Of a stretch of DNA of 64,000 nucleotides, positions 1-11,814 are shown one piece after another. The notes below the pieces were generated by a model. That model was not told the DNA's origin and made no database searches. It saw nothing but the letters and a program-made list of their open reading frames with translations. The translations under genes were made by a program, and so were the position numbers. The stretch is from Batillaria attramentaria (Eukaryota; Mollusca; Gastropoda; Batillariidae), in contig JACVVK020000347.1 in assembly GCA_018292915.2 (NCBI GenBank), forward strand, positions 585,001 through 649,000, in the 5' to 3' direction. How positions within the stretch are numbered: the first letter of the stretch is position 1; each line of letters begins with the position of its first letter.

Positions 1-654
1 ATCATCTGCAGCTTTATCATCCAATATGTCAATCGTCATCATCTGAAGAATCATCACCCAATATTTCAATACGTGATCCGAACTGGATCTGAGAAGCGTC
101 AACTGTAAGAAGACACCCAGGCTTCACAAAGATCAAGGAAAAGCAAACCCCAGACACCGGCAAATTGGAAGAGACCAAGAACCTATAACTAAGAGGGAAT
201 CATGCACCTACTAAGGTCTTGTGGTCCCTAGGAGCCAATAACTAAGAGGGAATCACCTACTAGGGTCTTGTGGTCCCAGCAACCAATAACTAAGAGGAAA
301 TTACTTAACAGGATCATGTGGTCCCAAAAACAAATAACTAAGAGGAAATCGCCCCACTAGGATCTTGTGGTCCCAGGAACCAATAATTATGACGGAATCA
401 CTTACTAGGATCGCGTGGTCCCAGGAACAAATAACTTAGAAGAAATTGCCTACTAGGTTCTCGTGGTTCCAGAAACCAATACGAGACTCACCAATGCACC
501 CTCCCTGGTCATCAGGACGAAATCCTCCAGGACAGGGGTCTGGCCTGTAGTTCTGAACGCTCCTATAGCCGGAAGCTTGGCGTTGAACAGGATCATTCTC
601 GCGCTTATGAAGGCCCCAAAAGCGAATTTCGTTCCCATGCACCTGGGTTGCTGT

Positions 655-733
<79 letters not shown>

Positions 734-1287
734 GTTGACGCCGACGCCGACCACGACAACAAAGGCTGAATAATTTGTCTATTGAGTTCATTGTTCAGGA
801 GTCATTTGGGTGGGTAATTATACTCGAACGATGCGAACGACTTAGTCTTGTACACCTTTTTCATTTAGCTTCTCTACATGATTTCTCTCAGCAATCCTAT
901 CTACCCATCCTCCCACACGACAGAACCTCAACAATATTACCCATACAATAATAGAAAGAAAGAAAAAACATAAACTCGAATATGATTATAAAGGAAAGAT
1001 AACTGTTTTTCTCAGTTTAAGAGGGGGGGATCAGAATTAGGCCCATCCAAAGTTGAGAGTGACATCCAGACATTCTTATACACATCAATACTTGTACATA
1101 GATATTTTGTAATGATAAACTGCATAATCGTTTAACCCTTTGCATGTACAAGAGCCCAGCATAGAGGAATGTCATGTACCACTAATGTTTAGGTTGTAGG
1201 TGTTTTTGAGGTGCTGGTTTGTAGCGACTTACCCTCGAAACAGATACAGACAAGCCATAGGGCAAGTACACGCATCGCAAACGCCAT
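1..1287 (-). CDS. EGF-family secreted protein, paralogue A (5' part only)
   Basis: First gene of the tandem EGF cluster, cut by the left edge of the window. Coding exons seen: 1233-1287 (ATG at 1287; signal peptide MAFAMRVLALWLVCICFE, then phase 1) and 492-650. The next exon starts at 5, behind a CTGCAG acceptor, and leaves the window after five bases that read as the first Asp codons of an EGF exon. Donors are GTAAG and GTGAG; acceptors are TTCATCAG (upstream of the ATG exon) and TTTTACAG. Exon 2 encodes about 53 residues, with a dibasic KR near the middle, ending in CPGGFRPDDQGGC. That motif looks like the last two-Cys loop of an EGF module placed before a full calcium-binding EGF. Exon phases and the signal peptide match paralogue B closely. 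The product is probably a secreted extracellular protein; its C-terminus and function are unknown. Confidence 0.7.
5..180 (-). other. Intron 2 of gene A with a duplicated acceptor
   Basis: Downstream part of intron 2 (minus strand). Positions 34-48 read on the minus strand as CTTCAGATGATGACG, nearly the real acceptor and first codons of the EGF exon that starts at 5. No coding exon is seen in the interval. Confidence 0.5.
182..482. repeat. About 48-bp minisatellite next to gene A exon 2 donor
   Basis: Six degenerate units start near 182, 237, 284, 333, 382 and 429, each with an AATAACTAAGAGG-like segment followed by TCTTGTGGTCCCAG. The array ends at the exon 2 donor of gene A. Paralogue B has a single copy of the related sequence beside its own exon 2 donor (about 11,540-11,603), so the array expanded in A. 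Confidence 0.8.
659..731. repeat. (CA)n microsatellite at the gene A exon 2 acceptor
   Basis: About 36 CA units. On the coding (minus) strand this is a TG tract lying directly before TTTTACAG, the acceptor of exon 2. Confidence 0.95.
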
Positions 1288-1357
1288 GGTTCAGGCTGAT
1301 GAAAAAAAAAATTGTCAAATTAAAACAATTCATGGAAGCAAATGACTGGACAGAGAT

Positions 1358-1760
1358 AATAATAATAATAATAATAATGAGTATTGTATAGGCGCTTTAC
1401 CCAATTTCACGAATCGGCTCAAAGCGCCGCGAACTGAACCCAACACGCACGCTCACGTGAATCACACGCATTCTCCCACACACTGGACATAAACATATTA
1501 CAATCACGTGGTGCGAAGGGTCAGCTCAGCTATTTAAATTTCGGAATTTAGAATTACATTTATTTTTCAAATTTGGTGGGCTGAACATTTCCAAAGCAGA
1601 GGGGGAGGAAGCCGGAGTACCCGGAGAGAACCCCCGACGATCGGCCCGAATGAACGGTGCCACATACGAGAAGGAAAAATTCTTTGCCCCGAGTGGGACT
1701 CGAACCCCCCACCTCTCGCATTGGTGACAAGTCTCTTAACCACTAGACCACCGACCGCCC
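1358..1760 (-). mobile_element. tRNA-derived SINE, family 3 (full copy)
   Basis: About 400 bp, in minus orientation. The head (right end) has tRNA-like promoter boxes: GGTGGTCTAGTGGTTAAGAG (box A) and GGTTCGAGTCCCAC-like box B. A long unrelated body follows, ending in a TACAATACTCATTATTATT tail that is an ATT microsatellite. A second full copy is at 27,044 (plus) and a 5'-truncated one at 38,002 (minus). Internal Pol III promoter is inferred from the boxes. Confidence 0.85.
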
Positions 1761-2092
1761 CAATATAGAGATTAACATGTTCTGTTTAGTGAAAAGTGAG
1801 CATTTAGGAAGTGTTCACATGAAAAGTAACACGTTTAGAAGGTTCAGTCGTACAAATATAGACTGTTGTTTTAAAGGAAACGATGTAATGCATCATGAAA
1901 TAAGCATAGACTGAAAACTATTCTTAAAAAGATTTCTTTTCGGTTAGTACGTTAAAACGGTTACCGTGTCCTCTCATTATGTTCTTTATTTTCTGCTTAT
2001 CGAGTTCTTCACAGTTTGTATATTTATCCAGTTCTATTAAGAAAATTCCTTCAGTTTTGTCTGCTTCTGCTAATAAAAGTAAAATTTCTTTC

Positions 2093-2151
2093 TGACATTT
2101 TTTTTTTTGTCGGCGTCCAAAGTTATCGTACTTTGCTTTGTCGTTTGTCTT

Positions 2152-2216
<65 letters not shown>

Positions 2217-2243
2217 GGGGTTTTGGGGTTTTTTTTGTTTGTT
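2093..2243. repeat. Poly-T and (TTG)n microsatellite
   Basis: A T run, then about 21 TTG units (2151-2217), then T and GTTT repeats. The long Gln-rich and Val-rich frames here are by-products of the repeat. Confidence 0.9.
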
Positions 2244-3440
2244 TGTTTGTTTTCCAGAAAATACTTTGTTTTAATCTGTCTTTACCCTTTTTCTGGGTAA
2301 CGTAATTCTCACATTTCGTTTTCTTATGACTTTCTTGGCGACTAATCTTTTTTAAAAATCTTTTCTTTTTCTTTGCCATTTTGTAAAAATGGTTTTGCTA
2401 TTTTGTCAGACTAGCAAAAGGTTCAAAGTACGCGCAGAGAACAGGAGACAGATGTCCAACTTTTCACCTAATGAGTCATCATCAGAGACTAAACTGCGTC
2501 ACCTCATCGCGTTTTGAATCGTTTGTTACTGTGATCTTTCTCTGTCACGCTGCCAGTACGTTCGTTCTGAGGCTGTTTACACCACAGTCCGAGTTCAACA
2601 CGAGTTTACATCAACTCTAGCTGGACAATAGCGTTTAGGCTACATGCTCTGTAGTTCGGGTCCCCCAAACACCCACCCACCCACCCTGTAGTTCGGGTCC
2701 CCCAAACACCCACCCACCCGCCCTGTAGTTCGGGTAACCCATGAGTGTTCCGTGAAGACACATCCTGGGTTAGGGATCCAGGCGAACAAACTTTTTGGTG
2801 GCTACATCTTTAGCGTGGTGGCTATGGCACAGGAAAACGTCAGGCTAATATAAGAAAACTGACAGCGTACCTAAGCTGTACGATGATGTTTACTAGCTGA
2901 ACGTGACTGAAATGTTCACGGCTTCAACCGGCCGTTTGCGGAAGTTAGAATGGGGTCCCTTATGGCGCACAGCGAAAAAAGGGAATGAACTCATTGTTAT
3001 TTTGGAATATCTTCCATGTTCTAAATTATCTCCCATTTGCCCCCACACCAACTCGCGTGCACTTTCCTGCGACATTTTTTCACGAAAGGATACTTTTTTC
3101 CCTACGGGTGGAGCCATGCCCCTCGATAAAAGGGGAAACCATGCTTACATTCTCTGCAAATCTAACCCTGACAATGACGTAAGAAAACTTACGTCATGCC
3201 CGCCGTCACGTCTTGACGAAAGCATCATATCATGACGCCAGCTGCATGTTTAGATCTGAACTGCGAGTTGGCCCTGGACCCGGGTTCAGCCCTGGTCTGT
3301 AGCAAGTTTGAACACGAGTTGCTTTTAACCGGGTTTGTTAAATGTAAACGCACTAACCCGGGTTTCAGCCCAGTAACATTGGCAAAATTGGTAAACATCC
3401 TTTCTGTGAATTCATGACACTAGCATTGTTAGACACGAAC

Positions 3441-3632
3441 CTGTTGTTAGTCGACAAAGGCTGGTCCCCAAGACGAACAACACTCAGTTATCAGACGCCA
3501 ACTTGCTCCTGCTGTGAACTGGGTCCGTTCTGATGCTGAGCAGGCCAAATCGTCTGGATTTCAAGGGAGGATTACTCAATAAAACCTGCAATGTTATATC
3601 CCGCGGCGCCTCTCTACCCTGCGGTGGGACAG
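3441..3632 (-). other. Probable non-coding first exon of gene A
   Basis: Inferred 5' UTR exon: it starts about 30 bp downstream of the TATA box on the minus strand and ends at donor CAACAG|GTTCGTG (last base 3441). The same layout, with CATCAG|GTTTGTA, is seen in gene B. The transcription start is approximate. Confidence 0.5.
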
Positions 3633-3655
3633 TAGTATTGATAGAGATCTAGCGT

Positions 3656-3663
3656 TATTTATA
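3656..3663 (-). promoter_or_regulatory. TATA box of gene A
   Basis: TATAAATA on the minus strand, inside a block conserved with gene B, where TATAAAAA occupies the same place. An AGAGATCTAG-like element follows both about 10 bp downstream. Confidence 0.6.
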
Positions 3664-4056
3664 TCTATAGTCTTACCCAACGGTGCGTATACTAGGTATA
3701 GGAGAGATTTACCGCGGAATACATGCATACAATTATATACATACATATAATTACATGTCACCTATTAGCGGTTTCTGCTTTTGATCTCTCCCGTGGTGTA
3801 TTTACTGGGAACTGATACGTTAAAATAAGTCATGTGACACATCACAGGACAGTCATTTGCATGGGTTCCCTACCAAGGTTTTATCTATGTAGATAGAAAG
3901 AACACAGATAGCACCTTTTGGAAGGCAACCATTGATGAACAAGTATTACTACACTTGGTGCGCGCGCATTCCGATCTTCCTGTCTCAACACAACCGGCAA
4001 CGACAGAACGGGTGTTTTGTTGTTGTTGTTGTTGTTGTCTTTTTCTTTGTTTGTTT

Positions 4057-4087
<31 letters not shown>

Positions 4088-4217
4088 GTTACTGGTTATC
4101 GATAGTTTCTCACAGCATATTCCATATTTCCGATTGAAATCAACAAACAGTGTGGTGTAGTTTCCGTTATCGGGGACACTAAAGCTGGAAATTATGTATA
4201 CCCCGTCCGTACCTCGA

Positions 4218-4307
<90 letters not shown>
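4218..4307. repeat. (GT)n microsatellite
   Basis: About 45 uninterrupted GT units. Confidence 0.95.
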
Positions 4308-4311
<4 letters not shown>

Positions 4312-5775
4312 CATTAATCGGTGCCCAACTGTGCTGCACGTGTATGAACGCTAGTCTGTGTTTGTTGTAGAGTCGTTTTACTGCCATTTGTTGATGCACC
4401 TAAGAAAGGAGTTCCTTTTACAATGCTTCTGTTTTGGACAAGAACTCGGAAAACTCAAATAAACTGATATAATTGGAAACTCGTGGGTAGAACAATAACA
4501 TGAAAGAGGACGGCAGCTGCTTTGTTTCAGAGCAAGTTTTTATTTCTGAAGCGGTGCCAGTAACACCTCAGCGCATTTTAACCAGCATGCCTCGCGCAGT
4601 CGTCTGCGTCCGACGTCATCAGTTGGCTTTCGCGCCACAGCAGTATCCAGGCGGTAGTTAAAAAAGGTGTTTTCTTAAAACGTTAGCCGTGCCCTCACCA
4701 CTGCTGTGTTAGGGGAATGTGCTTTTATAACTCGTCAGTTACGGCTGAGAATGTTTGTGTTCATACGCAGTGCGTACATGTACACTTCAGTTTAGGTACA
4801 TTCACAAATGATTTGATGGGTACAAATGTTACACCACACGTAGTCAATTACGGATTGTTTACTTCGTGACCTGTAATAGCGGTCGAGTGGTATAAATCAA
4901 GATAAACTGACGGCATAATACGCTGAATCTCATTTGAATAATTAAGGCCAGCGCGTGACGGAGGCAAACATCAGATGTAATCAGGAAGTTGATCGGTATT
5001 TGAGTGCGAGTAAATAAGACACGCTTGGCTGATAATCGTGTAAGCGTGACAAGAGAGATGAACCTCCCCCCTCCCCCATCCCCCACCCCTCCCCAGCAAA
5101 ATGACCGGATATTGCATACAGGACACTGGTGACAAGGTGAATGATAAGGTCCACTCGACCTTGTGCCGGGTAGTCACAGGCAGCCGTATGTCCAGATGAT
5201 CAAATGCCATGTATTTTCAGTCCATGTCATCACAGATTTTTATAAACTTTTTTTTTTCGAGTATACAAATGACTTTCTCAATATTGGTCAAAATCTAAGA
5301 CTTGAGAAATCTATTTGTAACATCACCTGTCAAAGAACTAGACAAAGGCTTTGTTTGAACTGAGCCACGGGGAATACGAGACATTGTAAGGCGCGTGGAG
5401 GTCACGACTTTGGAACGGGGTGACGTAATTCGGTATGTCGTCATCTCTTGTCATTGGTGTACTTAGGTCAATGGTGTCATCAGTTTTGTTGTCCTATTCT
5501 CAGCTGTCAGTGCCTTTGGTTCCTCTCATTGAACTGAAGACATGGGACTGTGATGTCGCTGTGGTTCCTCTCAATGAACTGGAGACTGTCTCTACTGTCA
5601 TTGGTTCCTCTCAAGGCCCAGGCCGCTGTACGGCATGTCGTAAAATGTAAACACACTGTCCAAAATTTTCTTTTAGATAGCAAGACAACTAGAGTCTTTC
5701 AGCTTATGATTGTTTTCCAGAGTAAGATCGCCTTGCAGGAGTAAAACCACAAACTGACCGAGGGGGTAAAGTTTA

Positions 5776-5828
5776 AGGGGGGTGGGGGGGATTGCGGGTT
5801 TAACGTCCTTTTCCACCACATACGGGTA
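5776..5828 (-). mobile_element. SINE family 1, 3' fragment
   Basis: Matches the tail of the family (GGTTTAACGTCCTTTTCCACCACATA on the plus strand, split here by wording), without the tRNA-like head. Confidence 0.7.
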
Positions 5829-6818
5829 AAGCTTAGTATGTATCCTGTTTGGCGAGTGTTCTAGTCTGTAGTGATTTCTGAAAAAGCGTGATTTTCGTGA
5901 TTTTGCGGGGTTTTTTTTTTTGTTTTTTTTTTGTTTGTTTGTTTGTTTGTTTGTTTGTTGTTTTTGTTTTGTTTTTTTTTTGGGGGGGGGGTAGGGCAAG
6001 GTGCGTGCCAGGGGGTTGCAATAGGAAGAAAGCTGCCAGTGAAGATGGGACTCTCTGCGCACAAGTCGGGCAAAGGCAACATGTGTGGGTTTGAGTGAAG
6101 TGACTTTCTGACCTAAGCAGGAAAGTAGACTTGCATTACTCCAGTGAGGCTTGAGCGGAACGGAGACGTTCAGTTTGTCTTTTGTCATGTACATGTCCTT
6201 GAATGGTGTAAAGTCTGTTTCTAGATGGAAGCATGTTCCGGGATGACTATGATGGGCATTTTGAGACCTCGTGTATTTGTAGTGTTTGACCTGCAGAAGT
6301 CCGCTTCTAGTTTACATTGTGGCTTGAGCAACCGGCTAATTATCAGAGTTACCGGTACTGGTAGTGCGAAGATCGCTTCTCTCCCCTAGCCCATCACTAT
6401 CGCTGCAGGTATATGGAGTCAGAAAACAAGAACATGCATCCCAGAAGGAAAATTGTGATTCTGATACAAAAACATAACCTTGGAGTTTTTTTCCCCAAGA
6501 AAGAAATAGTGAGTGAAATGACTTTATGTGGAATATGACCGACTGGATTGGATTTGATTTTTGTTGATTAAGATGAACTGGTGGCCGACACGTTTTCGGC
6601 AGTGTTGAACGGAACAGGCCGTCCCTACCTTGTAGGGTACCCTCCTACAATTCTATGTGAGTCCCCCCCCCCTCCCTCCCCCCCACCCACCCACCCACTC
6701 ACCTCAACCCCGCTGTCATACACGATCGAGTTGTCTCTCAGTTTCTGCTTTACGAACTCCCGAACAAATACAATCTGCAAGTTCAGTGTGTCTCGTCAAA
6801 CACACGCACAAACGCACG

Positions 6819-6822
<4 letters not shown>

Positions 6823-6887
<65 letters not shown>
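6823..6887. repeat. (CA)n microsatellite
   Basis: Interrupted CGCA units at the left, then pure CA to 6887. A C-rich CCCCACCCACCCACC stretch lies nearby at 6662-6700. Confidence 0.9.
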
Positions 6888-6891
<4 letters not shown>

Positions 6892-7171
6892 AATAGAACA
6901 ACCAGGGAGAAATCAGATGGAACTAGGAGTTTATTTTTCTCCTTCGGTTTCACACATTTGCAAGGAAAGATTGAACTTAAAAGGAAACTGGACTCGGAGT
7001 GTGAACAGATTACTAACGACGTTGCTGTGGCCACATCAGTTGGGGTACCTGGAAAATGTGCACAGTTGTTTTAATATACAGTGTCAAAGACAATACGTTC
7101 ACGAATACTGGTTAATATGGCCGGTACATAACAGACACTTGACTGATCGATTGATAATTGATTAATTGACG

Positions 7172-7512
7172 GGATGAGCGAGTGAGTGAGTGAGTGAGTG
7201 AGTGAGTGATGGAGTGAGTGTGGGAGTGAGTGTGGGAGTGAGCATGTGAGCGACCCAGTGATTAAGTGAGTGATTGATTTATTGAGTGAGTGAGTGAGTG
7301 AGTGACTGACTGACTGACTGACTGACTGTGGGAGTGATTATGCGAGCAAGTGATTGAGTGAGTGATTGAATTATTGAGTGAGTGAGTGAGTGAGTGAGTG
7401 AGTGAGTGAGTGAGTGAGTGAGTGAGTGAGTGAGTGAGTGAGTGAGTGAGTGAGTGCGTGAGTGAGTGAGTGAGTGCGTGTGGGAGTGAGCAAGTGAGTG
7501 AGTGAGTGAGCA
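7172..7512. repeat. (GAGT)n tetranucleotide array
   Basis: Long, imperfect GAGT/GACT repeat (GTGAGTGAGTGA), purest at 7374-7456. Open frames such as Leu-Thr-His-Ser repeats on the minus strand are artefacts of it. Confidence 0.95.
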
Positions 7513-7675
7513 CTAGATAGAAAGTGATGTGGTATTTTTGTGACACTGACATGACGTGTTGAACTGGCAAAGCAAGCAAGCAACTAGCCGAACGACCAAA
7601 CAGGTGTATACTTTACTTTAAAAAAAAAAGAAAAACCTAGAACAGACAGACGAACAAACAAACCGACCTGAAACA

Positions 7676-7921
7676 GCAACGACCACCATCACCACCACCA
7701 CCACCACCAACAACAACAACAACCGATCCACAACGTCAGTAGCAGCAACAGCGGCAACAACATGAACAACAGCAATAGCAGCAGCAACAACAGCAACATC
7801 AGTGACAGCAACGATAACAACGATTAACGTCAACAGCAGCAACAACGGCAACATCAGCAACATCAGCGACAGCAACATCATCAACAACAGCAACAGCAGT
7901 ACCACTACCACCGCCACCAGT
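7676..7921. repeat. Cryptic trinucleotide region (CCA/CAA/CAG)
   Basis: Low-complexity mixture of ACC, AAC, CAG and CATCAG units over about 245 bp, almost without T on the plus strand. Confidence 0.85.
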
Positions 7922-8063
7922 ACCCAGAAAACCGGTATTGTTAGGTGATTACCGTGTCACGTGGCCCCGTGCTGGTCAGCGTCCACGCGGGTAGGGGGTG
8001 GGAGGTGGGGGATACGTGGCTTTAGGTTTATACGTGGGGGGTGGGGGGTACGTGACTCTAGGT

Positions 8064-8752
8064 TTATACGTGGGGGGGTGGGGGGTACGTCATCTTGCGC
8101 TTGGGTTTAGCGGTGGTTGTTGGCGGGTAATAGGGTCGGCGCGTGTAGCGGACTGGAGGTGGGTACGTGGGTTCTGGTGCATACGTGGTTTCTGGTGCGT
8201 ACGTGGTTTCTGGTGGGTACTTGGGTTCTGGTGGGTACTTGGGTGCAGGTGGGTACTTAGGTTCGGGTGGATACTTGGGTGCAGGTGGGTAACTGGTTTC
8301 AGGTGGGTACTTAGGTTCAGGTGGGTACTTGGGTGCAGGTGGGTACTTAGGTTCGGGTGGATACTTGGGTGCAGGTGGGTAATTGGTTTCAGGTGGGTAC
8401 TTGGGTTCAGGTGGGTACTTGGGTGCAGGTGGGTACTTAGGTTCGGGTGGATACTTTTGTGCAGGTGGGTAATTGGTTTCAGGTGGGTACTTGGGTTCAG
8501 GTGGGTACTTGGGTGCAGGTGGGTACTTAGGTTCGGGTGGATACTTGGGTGCCGGTGGGTACCTAGGAACAGGTGGGTATTGTTGTTGCGGCGGATAGTT
8601 GGATCCAGATGAGTGCGGGTCGGTCGGGTAGGCGGACTCAGGCGGGTATCCACCCGGGTGCGGAGCGTAGCCGTCATGTGGACCCTCATAGCTGTTATGT
8701 GTCGGGTAGCCAGTTGGTGGGTGATCAGGGTACCCGTACCCGAACTGTTTTT
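8064..8752 (-). CDS. Exon 5 of gene B: Tyr/Pro/Lys repeat tail
   Basis: Terminal exon, entered in phase from acceptor TGTGACAG and ending at TAA (8064-8066). After a Gly/Tyr/His/Pro-rich lead it has about 24 hexapeptides of the type YPPEPK or YPPAPK. Every fifth hexamer is YPPETN, YPPETS or YPPETT, so hexamers (18 bp) are grouped in 30-residue (90-bp) units, four in a row. The end is basic (RRPYYPP, KPKRKM). The Tyr-Pro-Pro and Lys content recalls the decapeptides of mussel foot protein 1, where Tyr is turned into DOPA; that is an analogy, not a homology claim. The frame stays open through the whole repeat. Confidence 0.8.
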
Positions 8753-8755
8753 CTG

Positions 8756-8829
<74 letters not shown>

Positions 8830-9138
8830 TTTAGTGTTTAGCGGCATGGGTGTGATAGTCAATAGTCGAGAAATGCAACATTTTGTAGAAGATGAAACTT
8901 TACACAAAGCACGTTACACTGCCAGAATTTTTTTGGTCTAAATCTGGAATCGTCTATATCCTAATGTTGAGTTGTCATTTGTGATTTCAACTCGATGTTT
9001 GATAATAATGGGAATAAGAATGATAATTATGATAATTCTAAGAAGAAGAAATATACGCGTTACAAGAAATCGATCAGATACTTACTGGGCATTGGTACCT
9101 TTGTGCCAACTGAAACATACAACAACAGATTGATATTA

Positions 9139-9207
<69 letters not shown>

Positions 9208-11761
9208 CCCCCCCCCCCCCCCCCCGTCTCTTAATCCAAGCTGACTCTTAAAATGAACAAGAGTCAAAAACGACCAAACAAAAACAACAAACACAAACAC
9301 AAACAACCAAACAAATACATAAACACAACATCATTAAAAGCAACAAAAAAAAAAAAAATTTAAAAAGCGAAACATCTTTTAAAACAATACCAAACAAAAG
9401 CAACATCATCAACATCATCAGTGAGAACGACAACAACAAAACCCAACATACCAAACAAAGGTGCAGATAGATAGAAGGATACAGCCGTATGGGTACATAG
9501 GAAGACATTACTGGCAAGTATCGAAAAGTAGTACAAGATTCTAGTAAGAGACAGACAGACAGATAGACAGACAAACAAACAAACAGATACTAAGATAGAC
9601 CGACAGACAGACAGACAGCAAATGGGTGTACATTATTAGCAAGTAGTTAACCTCACAACAAAGTGCTAGTATCAGACAGACAGACAAAGAGACAGACAGA
9701 CAGACAGACAGAGACAAACAGACAGACAATGTACTTTTCAGGCAGCCCAGTTCTTTCCGCACGAAGCCAGGTTTACAGTAACAGGCGTAGTTGCCGATCT
9801 CATTGAGACAGTTCTCGTTCTTGCTACAGATTGCCGTCCCTTCGGTACACTCGTTCTCGTCTGCACAAGTAATTATTGACATGGGGCAAATCAAGAATAA
9901 GAACAAATTCCAGAAACACCAAAACCTTCTTCTATAGTTATGTTATCAACTGAACGATATAAGCAGTCACCGAACAAAACAACAAAAAACATCATCAACA
10001 ACAACAAAAACAACAACAACAACAACAACAACAACAGCAAATAAACCCAAACCAAAAACAAAACAACAACAGCAGCAACAAACGACAACAACACAACACC
10101 ACCGAAAACATGCACACACAGGAACAATAGTCTCTGCTTATTCTTGTTGGTGTCAATCCTCATGTATCCCGGATCGTACATTATACAATGTTTTTGTTCT
10201 TTATTTACTTGTTTGTTTACAAAAAATCACAAGTTTTTGTGGGAGCACTTTTCCAATACAGTTATTAAAAAAAATCTCGAAGTTTCCTGGATCCAGAGAG
10301 AAAATTCACTAAGCTACGTGTGGTTGAATGAAAGCGCGGGAGCTGTTGCACACACAAAGTCCGGCGAAGGTTTTAACAGCGGTCAAACAAATGAAAGCGA
10401 CATAAAAGGGACAGAAACCACTTAACTTTCACAAAGGACGCCACGCCTTCCTCAGGACACTAACAAATGGGACATAACTTCAACAAGCAAACAAAAGGTA
10501 ACGCTGCGGACGTACTGACGTACACGGCCCGGGAAAAAAATTGAAATGAAATGAAACGGTGGGCGCGAAAAGGACCAGAAAACAACAATAGTAAAAAATA
10601 TCACAACACCCATCCTTCGGTGACAGAAGACCATGGACTGTGTGTAGAAAAAAAAAGTGGGGCAGAAAAGAACAGGAAAAAAATAGTTTTAAAAAAAATT
10701 GTAGTAAATTATAGTAGTTACGTGCAAGTGTGTGATCAGGTCTTCATCCTGATAATAAAATGTTAACCACTGCGGGTTGCTCAGCTCACGGTCAGGCTGT
10801 GCATTGTAATTGTACAGAGTGATCCAATGAGAAGTGGTCCCACTGCGTTGGAGAAGAGATTCTAAGGCCAAATCTATGACAGATTGAATGAGAAATTCAC
10901 CACAAAGGCTTACCGACACATCGGCCATGTTCGTTCTTGCGGTATCCGCGGAGACATTTACAGAAGAACGAACCCTTGGTGTTGATGCAGTCCGCGTTTG
11001 GGCCACACAGGATCAGCGGCGTCTTTCTGCACTCGTCATCATCTGCAGCATCATCATACAATCATTACGTCATCATCTGTATTCATGCGAGTCAGTCGTC
11101 GTCATCTGCAGCGTCATTTCCAGTAAGTCAAAACATCAGTCGTCATCATCTGCAGCGCGTCATCCACTTACGAGTCAGCATAAGGCACCCGTCATCATCT
11201 GCAGCATCACCACCCAGTACGTCATCCAGTTAAATACACCAATAGACGACTCCACTCAGTAATACACAAGGCCAAACCCCCCGCCACTGTACTCGGTCGT
11301 GTTTTGGCAAAACACATGGCATGATCTGGCAAACGTTTTGCCAGACACTACAAGGGAAGAACGTGTAGTTTGATAGTTTCCATTTGAGGAAAAACATCAT
11401 TGCCTCAATCTCTTTCGTCTCGAAATCACCCCTTTTCTCATACAATGACGTCATGGACGTACTGTGTTTTGCTACTAAACGGCAGAGTAAAGGGAGCGGC
11501 GCTTTAGCCTCGGGGTTTTCCGAGTGGAGTCGTCTACTACCTCTTAGTTATAGGTTCTTCTGATCCCAGGCCCCGATACTGACTTGTTGTTGACGACACT
11601 CACCGATACAGCCTCCGTGGTCATCAGGACGATATCCTCCAGGACAAGCTTTCGGTCTGTAGTCATAGTCGTAAGTATCGCCATAGCCGGGAGGGTGGCG
11701 CTGAATGAGACGGCGATTATGGAAGTTGAAATACCCGGATCCTTGCACCAGGGTACCTATG

Positions 11762-11814
<53 letters not shown>

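Larger units (their letters stand above)
1800..5200. repeat. Segmental duplication shared with the region upstream of gene B
   Basis: Blocks in this interval reappear in the same order upstream of paralogue B. About 2400-2570 matches 13,740-13,910 (GAGTCATCATCAG; TTTGTTACT.TGATCTTT). About 3420-3760 matches 13,930-14,240 (CAGACGCCAACTTG; AGAGATCTAG). About 4890-5060 matches 15,330-15,500 (ATTAAGGCCAG.GCGTGACGGAG; GATAATCGTGT). About 5140-5180 matches 16,085-16,160 (ACCTTGT..CGGGTAGTCACA). Identity is partial, with many indels, so the duplication is not recent. Confidence 0.75.
3664..8063. other. Intergenic region between gene A promoter and gene B stop
   Basis: No convincing coding exon. It holds the duplicated upstream block, a long GT microsatellite, poly-T/TTTG tracts (5910-5990), a SINE family 1 fragment, a C-rich and CA-rich stretch (6662-6887), tetranucleotide GAGT repeats and a CAA/CAG/CCA-rich stretch. 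A minus-strand AATAAA at 7278-7283 is a possible but distant polyadenylation signal for gene B. Confidence 0.6.

Noticed and set aside
463..791. Frames with long Val-Cys, His-Thr or Cys-Val runs here and at every CA/GT repeat
   Set aside because: They are translations of dinucleotide repeats. Only the flanking part of some (e.g. 492-650) is a real exon, in one frame with proper splice sites.
7262..7583. Thr-His-Ser-Leu repeat protein on the minus strand
   Set aside because: Pure product of the GAGT tetranucleotide array.
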